Numbered from the stretch's first letter, positions 44,423 through 56,000 are shown. The stretch is 64,000 bases of DNA from Arion vulgaris (GCA_020796225.1 CM036755.1:11923994-11987993); one strand, 5' to 3'. Numbers and translations: made by a program. The notes: generated by a model not told the origin, from the letters alone.

Positions 44423-44672
44423 TGTCAGTTGAAAGTACATAAGAGGTTACAACAGTGTTAAAAGTACAAAAATGGTTTATGTCAGTCGTCAAATGAAAGT
44501 AGTAAATATGTTAAAATGACAATTTTAAAGTAATAAACAGATTATGGAAACTTGGGAATAATAAGGAGGTTAATGATATTTCACAATTAAAAGATTCCAG
44601 TCTTTAAATAAACAGTTTAAAAGTATTAGATATGTTATGATAGACTTAAAGTAAAGGGTTCAACAGTTCACA
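43740..44672. other. A-rich interval with dispersed-repeat traces
   Basis: CAAAGTACTGTAATTTTACAAAG and ACAGCGACATTTTGACC (pieces) match the dispersed sequence near 6.3-6.6 kb. A GA run lies at about 44397-44423. The rest is A-rich and unassigned. Confidence 0.45.
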
Positions 44673-45330
44673 GTGTGTACAGGCTACAAGACAGTGCTTG
44701 TTTTGGCAGAAACGCACAGGATCGGTCTTAAAATCTGTCAAGAGAAGACAAAAATACTGCAAAGCAACACAATACAGCAAGACACCATATTGATTGAGGG
44801 AAGGGATACAGAAGATGTTGGTGAATTTGTCTACTTTGGAAGCAGGATCAGCCAACCAGGAGGTACAGATGAGGACATTAATGCTAGAAAGCCAGACAAA
44901 CCGTTGCTATCTTGCACACAGTGTGGAAATCTACTGCCATCTTGATGAAAGCAAAGCTCAGGATATTCAGCTTAAATGTCAAATCTGTGTTGCTTTATGG
45001 TTCGGAAACGTGGCGAGTCACCAAGTTAAATACAAATAAGATTCAGACCTTTGTCATCAGATGTCTTTGGTGGATTCTCAGAATGAGATGGTAGGACGGA
45101 GTTTCAAACACAGACCTGTGGATAAGAACTGGACAGAAGCCCATGATGACTCAGGTTATTAGGAGAAAGTGGTGATAGATCAGGCATACCCTAAGAAAGA
45201 CAGTCAAGTGACACTAGACAAGCACTTGAGTGGAACTCGCAATGAAAACGGAAAAGAGGATATGCTAGACAGACCTGGAGATGTAGTCTTCTTGAGAAAC
45301 TATACTCCAGAAGGAGGGGAGAGGAATAAG
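44673..45330 (+). pseudogene. LINE Le C-terminal coding relic
   Basis: Frames IGLKICQEKTKILQSN, GEFVYFGSRISQPGGTDED, SVLLYGSETWRVTKLNTNK, VIRCLWWILRMRW, NTDLWIRTGQKPMMTQVIRR and KRKRG.ARQTW follow the order of a non-LTR polymerase after the RT core. Frameshifted. It carries the single-copy form of the 51-bp unit amplified at 1-1213. Confidence 0.88.
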
Positions 45331-45594
45331 TCAAGTAAGTTCAAAGTGGAAAAAAGGTTATGAACATTCTAAAGTAGTAAATAAGTAATGGCATCTTGAG
45401 TTTGAAAGTAAATAGTCTGTCAGTTTGAAAGTGATACGTTCTTTAAAGTTAGATAATAACAAGTTGTGACAGTTTGAAAGTAATCGGTTCTTTTCTTCTT
45501 GCGTTTGCCGGCTATGAATTCAAACTTAGTCAGGATGCCTCAGACTGATTTTTGCATGAAGGCCTGCTTTCCTTTTTATCGGCGACTCCCACCA

Positions 45595-46178
45595 CACAGA
45601 AAAACCTGGCCAGCAATGGCGGAATGCGGAGGGCCATTCAGAGTCAGAACTGTTTGATTCTGAACACGACTTTGCTAGTGCATTTCCGACATGTTTGGTC
45701 GGGTATTTTCCGGTTTCGTTTGTTGAGCTACTGAAATAGTGCTTGAGCAACGCTGTGAGCTATGAATGTTACATGGAATTCTTTTTGCTGTGTCAACCGT
45801 TCGTTTGTTGTGTGTTAGTGTGTATTCAGAAAATGGCGGACAGCGGTTATGACGGACAAGCTCAATCTGCCGTATGCAGTTATATTGCGGGTGCAGAAAG
45901 CTGGATTTTGTCGTGATTGATGTTCCTTCGACAAGAATTGCAATTCAAGTGATGAACAGTTTTGTCTTGCTACATTAGCGACTGCCATATGCATTTTATA
46001 CGGAGCAGGTTGCTTTTTGTGGCAGTATGCGGCTGTTTCATTCTGGAATTAGTTCACACAGGAAACATTTCACAGTTGTTAGCATTTCGTGAGATTTTCA
46101 TTGGCACAGGAACGAAGCAATTATGGGGTGACCCGTTGCAGTGAAGTTGGAACCGTAATTATGAACTATGAACTAGGC
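45595..46178 (+). mobile_element. Element K, copy 2, full length
   Basis: CCTGGCCAGCAATGGCGGAA start, GAAAATGGCGGACAGCGG and ATGAACTATGAACT tail. The best-preserved copy. It sits after a piece of another dispersed repeat ending CTGATTTTTGCATGAAGGCC. Confidence 0.82.
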
Positions 46179-46259
46179 ATGCCTTCTCTGACTTCAGAGG
46201 TATAGGTTCTATAGAATGCAATAACAAGTTATGATAGCTTGAAAGTATAATAGACTTAA

Positions 46260-47371
46260 CCCAATGGGACTGCAGAGCCGATATATCTGTTCAGAGTAAT
46301 GTTCATGATGTCGCAGAACCGATATATCGGCTTTGGGTGTCTGTTCATGGAAACGAATGTATCTTCATTACCCCTTTACTGAAGTTAAAAAATCTTTAGA
46401 AACGGAAAGTACATATATGTAGGTACATTACTATCTCCATTTAACAAAGATTTTAAAGAGGGAAAGCAGTGTATTATTATGTTCAAGACATTTTTTTAAA
46501 CGTTAATGATTCCAACGATGTTTACAGTGTCTTATTCTTTGCGTTCGTTCTTTACGACCAATTTTAATAACTTTTTTGTGATATGTTTGATCTTTGCCAA
46601 GAACGTGTAGACGTTGCACATTGGTTTGATAGGCCCTTAAACGCATATATTTCTACACGTTTAGGACATGTGCATCCGTTTTCAGCCAAACCTCCTTAGT
46701 CGCCTCTTACGACATGCGTGACAGGTAACAGTGGTTCTATTCTTTACACCCCAAATTTGGGCCCGGTAACCACTCGGGCAGTTTACAGTGTAATCTTGAG
46801 TACTGTTAGATTAAATTATAACTTGTGATAGTAATGAAGAAGATTTAAATGATGGGAATAATGACATTTGATTGATTATGAAATGCGGTATCGATAGTTG
46901 TAAGTCTAATGTAATAATTGCATCTAAACAATAGGCGTTTCACATTCCATTTATTGACGTGCCCGCACTAAAAAGTGAATATTATAAAACTACTGCACCT
47001 AGTTAGATGAAACTTATAGAATATGTTCGCACATGGATTATCTTTATTTAACTGCTACTTCTGGAAACATCTATAAATATTAAGATGTAATACAAACCTG
47101 AGAGTAAAAATATTTTTTATGATTTTTGGTTTTTTCAAAATAGTCATGCTACAATAATCTAATTTTCTCAAACATATATCACCTGATCTAAAATATTATT
47201 ATATTAATGTATTCCAAATCCAATTAGCAACAATTTAATATATAATATGTCATACTTTAGAGAAACAGTACAAGAGTTATAAAGGTTTAAACTAATTGAC
47301 ATTGAATGTTAAATTTGAATTGCAAAATAAATGCATCCAGAGGTCAAAATAATTATTACAGAGCGAAAGGG
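46260..47371. mobile_element. piggyBac-like MITE, second copy, carrying a SINE
   Basis: TTAA on both sides (46256-46259 and 47372-47375). It is 1112 bp; subtracting the 250-bp SINE and its 11-bp TSD gives 851 bp, exactly the length of the other copy. The hairpin is largely kept, with changes in the left arm. Confidence 0.9.
46531..46780 (-). mobile_element. SINE I with TSD inside the MITE
   Basis: 250 bp flanked by GTTTACAGTGT (46520-46530 and 46781-46791). The minus-strand 5' part is CTGCCCGAGTGGTTACCGGG, then AAAGAATAGAACCACTG and CATGTCGTAAGAGGCGACT (a core shared with SINE C). The 3' part (ACGTTCTTGGCAAAGATC ... AACGAACGCAAAGAATAAG) is specific to SINE I. Confidence 0.94.
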
Positions 47372-47375
47372 TTAA

Positions 47376-48076
47376 CAATAACCTTCCATTTATTCAACTC
47401 CAGATACTATCGACAAATTATTATAGCAATAATAGACTGATACTAGTGATACTATAGTAGGTAGTGAGTGTGTCAACTAAATCTGTCTACTAAATGGTTT
47501 TGGTCAAAATGATGAAAATGTATACATTCATGATTCTTCTAGGCTGTTGTTTACAATAAAAAATGAGCACTAACAAACTGGGGTGTTTTTGTTTGAAAGC
47601 GAATGTAGAAGTTAAGTGAAGTCAGTTCACAATTATTACGGTTACCCAGGGACAGTAGGTAGATACTAAGATAGATACTTAGTAGAATTATAATATTCAT
47701 AATAATATCATAAATATGATCATGCTAATTTATCTCGTCTTTAAAAAGTAAGTAGGGGTACTCCTAGTAGGTCTAGAGACTAGTCTCAGACTAAGTCTGG
47801 CAGTGTGAGTGAGAGTGCCTTAGTAAGACTCTTTCTGTCTACTTATCTAAGTACTACTCAACCACTAGTAGTTGTTAAGAATGTTGTCGGAGACGTTGCA
47901 GATAAAGAACTTATGTGACCAAAATACTATAATACAACAGCTGACACAATTACGTTATGTGCATAAATAGCCTAGGCCAGCTGTCTTAGGTAGCGAAAGA
48001 GGGCAATGAACCATCAAACGTTTACAAATTAAAATATGGGGGAAAATATAGGTCACCGAATTCATTACAGACTTAC
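47376..48076. other. PHAF1 intron 1, exon-proximal part
   Basis: Apparently unique AT-rich sequence without elements, next to the exon 1 donor. Confidence 0.5.
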
Positions 48077-48140
48077 CCAAAGCAAACTCCCATAGTTCGT
48101 TTCCGAGAGCCCTTTCAGGCACAACTTCTAAGTCAAGCAT
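48077..48140 (-). CDS. PHAF1: PHAF1 exon 1 (start codon, residues 1-21 plus one base)
   Basis: PHAF1 (phagophore assembly factor 1; C16orf70, UPF0183) acts with BCAS3 at autophagosome formation sites in mammals. The exon encodes MLDLEVVPERALGNELWEF, then AL and the first base of a Gly codon, nearly identical to the human N-terminus as I recall it. The donor is TTTGG|GTAAGT, phase 1, which exon 2 completes correctly. The ATG is chosen by this conservation. Intron 1 is 8,966 bp and intron 2 is 2,202 bp, both full of transposons. CBFB lies divergently 12 kb away. No promoter motif can be asserted. The remaining C-terminal exons are not visible. Confidence 0.95.
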
Positions 48141-48687
48141 TGTAATAATGTATCCTTTTTACCATGAGTAAAATTATTACTGTGAGGGTATTAAAACACT
48201 TCGATTTCGTTGAGCAAGTTTTTAAAATCAAGTCATTATAGCTGTCCTCGCCATTTTTGTTTTGCTTATGTCAGAGACAGTGTATACATAACAGAAAATG
48301 CAAAACAAGGACCGGAAATCAGCTGATAGCCCAAATTTGAGACGAAACAATATTAGCCAAAATTTGAAATATTTAAATATAAGAGTCCCTTTAATTTACT
48401 TGCCTGCTTATGGTGTTAGATACAAACGATAACAACCCTTATTGGCAGACAACTATGAAATTTGAACCAGATTAAATAAGAGGCAAGGATGTGGACTTTC
48501 GCACGATCGATTATTTCTGTACATTGAGCATACAAGTTTAATAGAAGATGTTCACTGAACAGGGATGTGAACGGGAGGGAGTTGGGGGTGGGGGTGGCTA
48601 ATATTATAACTAACATGATATATTATATAACGATGGCCTTGTCTTGATATCAGAATGATAACAAAATCCCCAAGAAATGATTGATAT
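48141..48687. other. Upstream region of PHAF1
   Basis: Expected to hold the 5' UTR and promoter. No TATA box or other element can be supported from sequence alone. Confidence 0.4.
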
Positions 48688-49280
48688 TTATCATCATCAT
48701 CATGTACCGTACCGGCTGGCATAGGCGATCATGGATGTCCACAAATCTCTGTCTCTGATGTTTGCTATCATCTCAGATGTTGACGCACTTCCGTGCCATG
48801 ACGTCAGGCTAACCAAAATGTTCTCTCCCTGTCTTCCTCTGTCTCGTCTCCCTCGATTTTACCAGTTGTTACAATGTGTTCTAAACCTCCCTTTCTCATC
48901 ACATGCCCGAAAAATGATGACTGCCTCTTTCTCTTTCTTATATTGATAATAAGCTGTCTCTGTGTCTTGACCTCATTCAGCACCTCCACATTAGTCATTT
49001 TAGCAGTCCATGGGATTCTTATCATTCTTCTTTAAAACCATATCTTAGAGTCCCTCAGAGATTTTTCGGTCTGTGTGTTTATGTCCATGACTCGCATCCG
49101 TACGTCAGTATTGGTTCTATGTAGCACTGTATGACTCGCATCCGTACGTCAGTATTGGTTCTATGTAGCACTGTATGACTCGCATCCGTACGTCAGTATT
49201 GGTTCTATGTAGCACTATATGACTCGCATTCGTACGTCAGTATTGGTTCTATGTAGCACTGTATGACTCTCAATTCTCAT
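48688..49280 (-). mobile_element. LINE La, longer copy with internal 44-bp array
   Basis: Minus strand, in order: a region ending TYGCESW-like (amplified), MIRIPWTAKMTNVEVLNEVK, SSFFGHVMRKGGLEHIVTTG and KIEG, then a frameshifted tail and an ATGATGATG repeat at the left. It is upstream of PHAF1. Confidence 0.85.
49086..49267 (-). repeat. 44-bp tandem repeat within LINE La
   Basis: Four units TATGACTCGCATCCGTACGT...TGTAGCACTG. On the minus strand the unit encodes CYIEPILTYGCES, the conserved YGxExW region after the RT domain. The 44-bp period breaks the frame. Confidence 0.92.
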
Positions 49281-49395
49281 ATCAATTATCAATGACTCGT
49301 TTCATAAAATGAATGATATTATAGTAGACAAAAGTTCAAGCAAAGTGCTCAGCTCAAATAGCAAAACTGTCCTAAATGGGGGTCATATCCAAGCA

Positions 49396-50205
49396 ACATA
49401 ACACTGACTGTATTTGGTAACAGTACATAACACTGACTGTCGATGGTAACTGTACATAAAACTGACTGTATTTGGTAACAGTACATAACACTGACTGTCG
49501 ATGGTAACTGTACATAAAACTGACTGTATTTGGTAACAGTACATAACACTGACTGTATTTGGTAACAGTACATAACACTGACTGTCGATGGTAACTGTAC
49601 ATAAAACTGACTGTATTTGGTAACAGTACATAAAACTGACTGTATTTGGTAACAGTACATAACACTGACTGTCGATGGTAACTGTACATAAAACTGACTG
49701 TATTTGGTAACAGTACATAACACTGACTGTCGATGGTAACTGTACATAAAACTGACTGTATTTGGTAACAGTACATAAAACTGACTGGCGATGGTAACTG
49801 TACATAAAACTGACTGGCTATGGTAACTGTACATAAAACTGACTGTATTTGGTAACAGTACATAACACTGACTGTCGATGGTAACTGTACATAAAACTGA
49901 CTGTATTTGGTAACAGTACATAACACTGACTGTCGATGGTAACTGTACATAAAACTGACTGTATTTGGTAACAGTACATAACACTGACTGGCGATGGTAA
50001 CAGTACATAACACTGACTGTCGATGGTAACTGTACATAAAACTGACTGTATTTGGTAACAGTACATAACACTGACTGGCGATGGTAACAGTACATAAAAC
50101 TGACTGGCGATGGTAACAGTACATAACACTGACTGGCGATGGTAACAGTACATAAAACTGACTGGCGATGGTAACAGTACATAACACTGACTGTCGATGG
50201 AAACA
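49396..50205. repeat. 29-bp minisatellite with two interleaved unit types
   Basis: About 28 units ACTGACTGTATTTGGTAACA+GTACATAAC, alternating with TCGATGG..CTGTACATAAA and GGCGATGG types. Type order is semi-regular (58-bp dimers at left, GGCGATGG runs at right). Confidence 0.96.
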
Positions 50206-50209
50206 GTAT

Positions 50210-50425
50210 CAAACAAGTTTTTTTCTTCTCTCCACTTCCCTTGAAACATAAAGCATCAACAAATTTCCTCCAACCAGGTCTGTCTTGAGCACGCCAACTT
50301 AGTTTATTTCAGCTCTTTCCCACCTCTTCTCTTTCTCTGTCTACAGTTTGTCTCCATGTCTTTCTAGGTCGGCCCCTGTCTCAGCTCTAGGTCGTACTCT
50401 ACCTCTCTGAACTCACAGATTTCAT
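50210..50425 (-). mobile_element. LINE Lk C-terminal fragment
   Basis: Minus-strand pieces ETGADLERHGDKL and LVGGNLLMLYVSRE resemble the end of another non-LTR polymerase, with frameshifts. Confidence 0.5.
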
Positions 50426-50626
50426 TTCAAAACCCCATTAGAGCGTCAGGTCTTATTAAAACAAGTAAAGATATTTAAAATAAATATATCGGTGCCTTGT
50501 TGCCATCAAATGGAAGAAGTAGAGCAGGGATAATGAATAAGATAAGATAAGATAAAATAAGATAAGACAAGAAAAAAATGGACATTTTCGAAAATGAAGA
50601 GAATATTATGCAACAAAAACTTGTCT

Positions 50627-51065
50627 TATCATCATCATCAAGTAGCTTGTTCCTTCTGGAACTTGGCTCCCATGACAGCAGTTCTGAAAACTCTCTGTTC
50701 AGTGCAAGTTGGCCGATGTCAGCAGCAGTCATTCTCAGATCATCAATGACATCTTGCACACATCATCTTCTAGATCTTTCTCTCATTCTTCATCCAGGCC
50801 CCATTTCCTCCAAAATTATTTTCTCAAGTTACTCATGTCGTTTGATGTGTCTGAAATATTTAATTTTCTTTGTTGTTATGATCTTTAATAGTCAACTCTC
50901 TTTAATATCAAGCAGTTGCAGAACAGAAGTATTTGTTCTTTTCTCTGTCCATGATATTCTAAGTACTCTTCTGTAGCATTTACATTCAAAGACATTAATG
51001 ATCTTCTCCGCCGCTTTGTCAATGGTTCATGTCTCACAGCCATATGTTGCCAATGCCTTTTTATG
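50627..51065 (-). mobile_element. LINE Lb 3' end, third copy
   Basis: The minus strand has MQDVIDDLRMTAADIGQLAL then a frameshifted GAKFRKEQAT-like end and ATGATGATG tail. Upstream parts match the 4.5-kb copy. Confidence 0.8.
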
Positions 51066-51084
51066 ATGGTGAAAAAACGTTATT

Positions 51085-51662
51085 TGATGTTCATAGTTCA
51101 TAGTTCATAAGTACGGTTCCAACTTCACTGCAACGGGTCCCCCATAATTGCTCCGTTCCTGTGCCAATGAAAATCACACGAAATGCTAACAACTGTGAAA
51201 TGTTTCCTGTGTGAACTAATTCCAGAATGAAACAGCCGCGTGCCGCCACAAAAAAAACCGGCACCGCATAAAATGCATATGGCCGTCGCTAATGTAGCAA
51301 CACAAAACTGTTCATCATTTGAATTGCAATTCTTGTCGAAGGAAACATCAATCATGATAAAATCCAGTTTTCTGCACTCGCAATATAACTGCATACGACA
51401 GATTGAGCTTGTTCGTCATAACCGCTGTCCGCCATTTTCTGAATACACACAACAAACGCACGGTTGACACAGCAAAAGCATTCCATGTAACATTCATAGC
51501 TCACAGCGTTGCTCAAGCACTATTTCAGTAGCTCGGCAAACGAAACCGGAAAATGCCCGACCAAACATGGCGAAAATGCGCTAGCAAAGTCGTGTTCAGA
51601 ATCAAACAGTTCTGACTCTGAATGGCCATCCGCATTCTGCCATTGCTGGCCAGATTTTCCAG
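51085..51662 (-). mobile_element. Element K, copy 3, full length
   Basis: TTCATAGTTCATAGTTCATA (tail complement) at left, GCCGCCACAAAAAAAACCGG in the middle, TTGCTGGCCAGATTTTCC at right. The last bases are duplicated (GATTGCTGGCCAGATTT). Confidence 0.82.
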
Positions 51663-51749
51663 ATTGCTGGCCAGATTTGATGTTATGTATACACGAAATG
51701 ACATATGGAAGCGAGTCTTTGACAGTAAACAAACAACAGAACAAAATTG

Positions 51750-51990
51750 CATATTAAATTTTGAGATATCAAAGTCCGCATGAGAGCCAAGATTTCAAAT
51801 ATACACACACTCCAGAGTGCCAGTTGTGTGCACATCATCGTGAAGCAGTTCACCATCACCTCTTCAGGTGCCAAGCGCTAAATGATGTCAGGAAAATCCT
51901 CCTTCCTCCAAGGACAGATAAATGGAACACATTAAACGGAACAAAAGGACAACTGATGAACACATGAAGATACCACTACATAGCACTGGA
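51750..51990 (+). mobile_element. LINE Lm C-terminal Cys/His region
   Basis: Plus-strand frame TPECQLCAHHREAVHHHLF then RCQALNDVRKILLPPRTDKW. The CxxC...H...C pattern followed by LxxxRxxLLPP is typical after the RNase H domain of I/R1-type retrotransposons. Confidence 0.7.
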
Positions 51991-52029
51991 CAGAAAGGCA
52001 AGAGATTAAGTGCCGCTGGATCATTGAAC

Positions 52030-52290
52030 AAGAAGGTGATATCTTCTTATTCTCTTCCACCATTTACTTCTTTATAGAAGTGTCTGGATGGGAGGGGGGT
52101 AGTGATCTTGTGTGTGCTTGTTTTAAGGCACTTTGTAAGCTGATATTCATTTTTGTAAGACTATTCTTGATGCCGTCGCTCCATCTTTTGCGTGGTCTTC
52201 CTCTTGCTTTGTGCTCATTATACTTTTTCTGTGTGTATGGAGTAATAGTTCGATGTTCATTTAAAAATTGTAATCTAAAAAGAAGAACCA
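52030..52290 (-). mobile_element. LINE Ld-related C-terminus
   Basis: The minus strand has KYNEHKARGRPRKRWSDGIK and LQSALKQAHTRSLPP, parallel to GYKAKGRPGKRWTSQI in Ld copies. Confidence 0.7.
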
Positions 52291-52323
52291 AAACAAAATA
52301 TAAATTCAATGTACGAATACTAA

Positions 52324-52668
52324 GATTGATTGATTGATTGATTGATTGATAGGACCATCATTATTGCACTTCGGTGAGTAACCATGTGTGCTCTGATCTC
52401 TTTCTTACACAGGACGATCTCAGCTGCAGTGTACAAACTCCGTAGCACCGGCGAGGGTCCCCGATGTAATTTTTAAGATGGTGACAATGTTTTGTAGGAA
52501 TGTTATTTTTAACCTTTCTCATAAAATGTTCCCGGGCAGCGGCTTTTCAGCCTGCTCTTCTCGATTTTGAACTGCCAGTGGTTCTTTTACGTGCTCAAAT
52601 TGAACACGGGACCTCCGTTTTATCGTCTGTCTCCTATAGGACTAGGAACTCGATCTCACCTACAGGGT
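52324..52668 (-). mobile_element. SINE B, 5'-truncated
   Basis: Tail complement GATTGATTGATTGATTGATA, GCACTTCGGTGAGTAACCAT, GTAGCACCGGCGAGGGTCCC and CGATCTCACCTACAG. It stops before the tRNA-like head. Confidence 0.88.
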
Positions 52669-52737
52669 AGGCAGGTACGTTTACTAAGAGTTAAGGGGCA
52701 TTTACTAACATTTATTGTAGCTAATGTTGGATTCAAG

Positions 52738-52995
52738 TCCCGCTCGTGTGTTGCTGGGCCTCGCAAGGGGAGCAAAGAATAGTAGCACTGCGGCCAACAA
52801 GGCATGTCGTAAGAGCCAACTGAGGTAGGCGCCTAGGGAGGCTAACGTAGTAAATAAAACGCGTCGCAGATATCGGATGTGCTGGCCTACTTGTAGGCGC
52901 ATAACTGGCACAACGCACAGTCGCTCTTATGCTCAGATCATATACAAATCACAAAGAGGGATTTAACAAGTGGTCGATATGGAACGTTGGAAGAA
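52738..52995 (+). mobile_element. SINE C, plus orientation
   Basis: CTCGTGTGTTGCTGGGCCTC, GGGAGCAAAGAATAGTAGC, GGCATGTCGTAAGAGCCAAC, GGATGTGCTGGCCTACTTGT, GTGGTCGATATGG and an A/G-rich tail. Confidence 0.88.
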
Positions 52996-53429
52996 AAAAA
53001 GAACAAGGATCCTCAGATGCAACTAAACACGATATGTGTAGTCAATGCATCATACTTTCACATACACACATCACTGTTTTGTGTTGCAGTAGATCTATTT
53101 GGTTGAATAAGAATATTGACTGTTTCGTTCGTTCTGTGAAGATAGATCAATACATTTACGTATAGGGTGAGATTGCATGACATTTTATTCAGCATCACAG
53201 TTGTGGTTGTATCGATGAGGCGATTAGGTGATTAGGTCAAAGGTAATGTTGTCTGAAAGTATTTATTCACCACCGCGATCCTGCTAACATCGATTACATC
53301 ATAGATCGTTGGTGATGTGTTCTTAATGTCTATTCGGGTTATATGGGGATGTGAGTGTGTGAGCATGTGTGTGAAAGGGATAAAATGAGAGCCAGAGGGA
53401 GAAAGAGAGAGAGAGAGATAATCAATGGA

Positions 53430-53770
53430 TTTTAGTGTTTTCAGTTTCAGTTTGGAATATCTGCATTACACTCCGGACATGTCAATAGGTGCTCCGATCT
53501 CCTTCGCATTATCTTTAACAGCGTTCAGTGATTAACCGTACCAGTTCGATGTTGATTGATGAGCCTACTCATGTACCTGTTGTACTGTTCTTTTCTAGCT
53601 ATTCCAATCTTCAATCCCAGCTCTTGCAATCTACGTGGATTGGTGTAAATGAAAATCCTCTTTGCGACCACACCTCTATGGGGGTTTTCAGAATATCAGC
53701 TCTATCCATTGGCTCACTCCCTGACATGGTAACAATGTCTGCTCTCTCATTGCCATAAACACATATGTGC
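53430..53770 (-). mobile_element. LINE Lc RNase H domain end and 3' end
   Basis: The minus strand has CVYGNERADIVTMSG, then SEPMDRADILKTPIEV and, after shifts, YMSRLINQH and SEHLLTCPEC, ending in AACTGAAACTGAAAAC. GNERAD is the RNase H signature of non-LTR elements. Confidence 0.8.
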
Positions 53771-53792
53771 CCTGAACGAAGATGAGTGTGAA

Positions 53793-54302
53793 ACAGCAGC
53801 ACACACACATACACACACATACAGACATACATACACACACACCCTATCTAAGCAAGTGTTAGAAATGAAACAGCAACAAACACACATACATACACACACA
53901 CACCCTACCTAAGCAAGTGTTAGTAACGAAACAGCAAAACACACACGCACACAGACACACACACCCTACCTAAGCAAGGGTTAGTAACGAAACAGTAAGC
54001 GTGTGCGGGTTCAATTCCGCGGGATGGCAGAAAAAGCCACAGATTCCCCAGATTTACGGTGTTCGTGGCACCGAACTGAAGGGTTACGATGTCCATGGCA
54101 TCGAGCCGAAGAGCTGAAAAGCTCAATTGCTTCTGGATCGGGGAAAAACCAAACCAAAACGAAACAGTAACACACACACACACAAACGTGCACGCACGCA
54201 CACACACACCCTACCTAAGCAAGAGTTAGAAACGAAACAACAACACACACACACGTGCACGCACACACACACACACACACCCTACCTAAGCAAGTGTTAG
54301 TA
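53793..54302. repeat. Compound CA microsatellite / minisatellite
   Basis: Five units of CCCTA(C/T)CTAAGCAAG(T/G)GTTAG..ACGAAACA(G/A)C are separated by CA-rich runs of variable length with ACATAC and GTGCACGC variants. A SINE G is inserted in the third unit. Confidence 0.92.
53999..54157 (+). mobile_element. SINE G with 13-bp TSD inside the CA array
   Basis: TSD AACGAAACAGTAA (53986-53998 and 54158-54170). It is 5'-truncated just before box B (GCGGGTTCAATTCCGCGG) and has the body GTTCGTGGCACCGAAC and an A-rich tail. Confidence 0.94.
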
Positions 54303-54559
54303 ACCAACAACATTCCCCCTTCCACGCTCCACCTCCCTACTCAATCCTCTACTGGACGCTAGTAAAAAAGAGTGCAGTTTTAGTGAACAAACTATGCGAG
54401 TTTAGAAAAGCACATAATTGATGTTTTGTATGCAGTCAGTTTGACTAAGTCAATCCAACGATGCTTTGACAAGTATAGATATTGCTGCTTTGATTAAAGT
54501 CAGTCCTCCTTCAATGCTTTGACTAAGATAACATGTATAATCTTGACTAAAGACAGCTC

Positions 54560-55020
54560 AGCGATGATGTAACTAGCATACCATCTACTGTGTTGACTAG
54601 AGCTAGTTCAACGACGATGTTACTAGCATACCATTTGTTGTGTTGAATAGAGCTAGTTTAACGACGATGTGACTAGAATACCTTTTGTTGTGTTGACTAG
54701 AGCTAGTTCAACTATGACTTAACTAGCACACCATTTGCTGTGTTGAGTAGAGATAATCCGTGACATTGATGACTTAACTAGCACACCATTTGCTGTGTTG
54801 AGTAGATCTAATCCGTGACATTGATGATTTAACTAGCACACCGTTTGCTGTGTTGAGTAGAGCTAATCCGTGACATTGGTGATTTAACTAGCACACCGTT
54901 TGCTGTGTTGACTAGAGCTAATCCGTGACATTGATGATTTAACTAGCACACCGTTTGCTGTGTTGACTAGTGTTGATCCTACAATGTTTTAATTAACATA
55001 ACGTTTGATGTCGTGACTAG
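54560..55020. repeat. 55-bp tandem repeat, degenerate at both ends
   Basis: About seven units around TTTAACTAGCACACC(A/G)TTTGC TGTGTTGA-TAG, regular between 54710 and 54980 and diverged to the left. Confidence 0.88.
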
Positions 55021-55204
55021 AGTCACTTCGACGATCTCTTAGCTAGATCAATACTTGTTTTATAAGCAAGACAGGGCGACATAGTATTAATATCATTCAC
55101 ATTCTCAGTGGAAACCAAAGCCACAAAATGGGTACAGACTGTCATCGATGACGTGATCATGACATATATTAGCTATAGAAACATAATTTTATTAACTATT
55201 CATA

Positions 55205-55650
55205 TTGACTGACTGATTGATTGATAGGACCATCATCATTGCACTTCGGTAAGTAACCATGTGTGCTTCGATCTCTTTCTTACACAGGAAGATCTCAGCT
55301 ACAGTGCACGAACCTCGTAGCAGTGACAAGGGTCCCAGCTGTAATTTTGAAGATGGAGAAAATATTTTTGTAGGACTTTTTATTTTTTATCTTTTCTAAT
55401 GAATTTTGCACGGGCAGATGCTTTCCAGCCTGCTTTTCTCGATAGTGAACTGGTTCTTTTACGTGCTCAAATTGAACATAGGACCTACGTTTTATCGCCC
55501 GTCTCCAAGAGAACTAGGAACTCGATCTCACCTACACTGAGATCAGGGATCTCTAGAAAAATATCCAGATGGATCCACGAGGGAGCGAACCTGGTACCTT
55601 TGGCACGAGATACGAGCATCTAACCTCTACTCTACAGAGACCTCTAAAAC
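55205..55650 (-). mobile_element. SINE B, full length
   Basis: TGATTGATTGATAGGACCAT (tail complement), TTGCACTTCGGTAAGTAACC, CCTACACTGAGATCAGGGAT, then the tRNA-like head complement GAGGGAGCGAACCTGGTACC and ACCTCTACTCTACAGAGAC. Confidence 0.9.
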
Positions 55651-55729
55651 TATTAAAACTGCAAACATTAAGAAAAAATAGCTAGTCTAAACGATATTTT
55701 TGTGGATTTTTTTCGTATGAGCAGCATTA

Positions 55730-56000
55730 ATAATTCCTCTCGTACTGTTAAACATTACATTGTGCCTGCTTGCAATTTCTCCATACCGCTGTATCCTGGG
55801 AAACACGTTCAATGTCCATCATGGAACTGAAACCGATATTTCTTTCCTCTCTCAGCAAAGTTCGTTTCAGGGTCTCCCTAGATCGTTCTCTCTTTCTTGA
55901 ACCATTTGCATCCCACTTCAATGCCTGCTTTGATATCTTTGATCATTTATTCTCAAAGTGTTACCAACAAATCTACATCTTCTCTTTCTTATAACAGTTG
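55730..56000 (-). mobile_element. LINE Lf C-terminal fragment, second copy
   Basis: Parallel to 1836-2200: AAGTTCGTTTCAGG, GCATCCCACTTCAATGCCTG and CTTTCTTATAACAGTTGTTA. Coding content is decayed. Confidence 0.72.
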
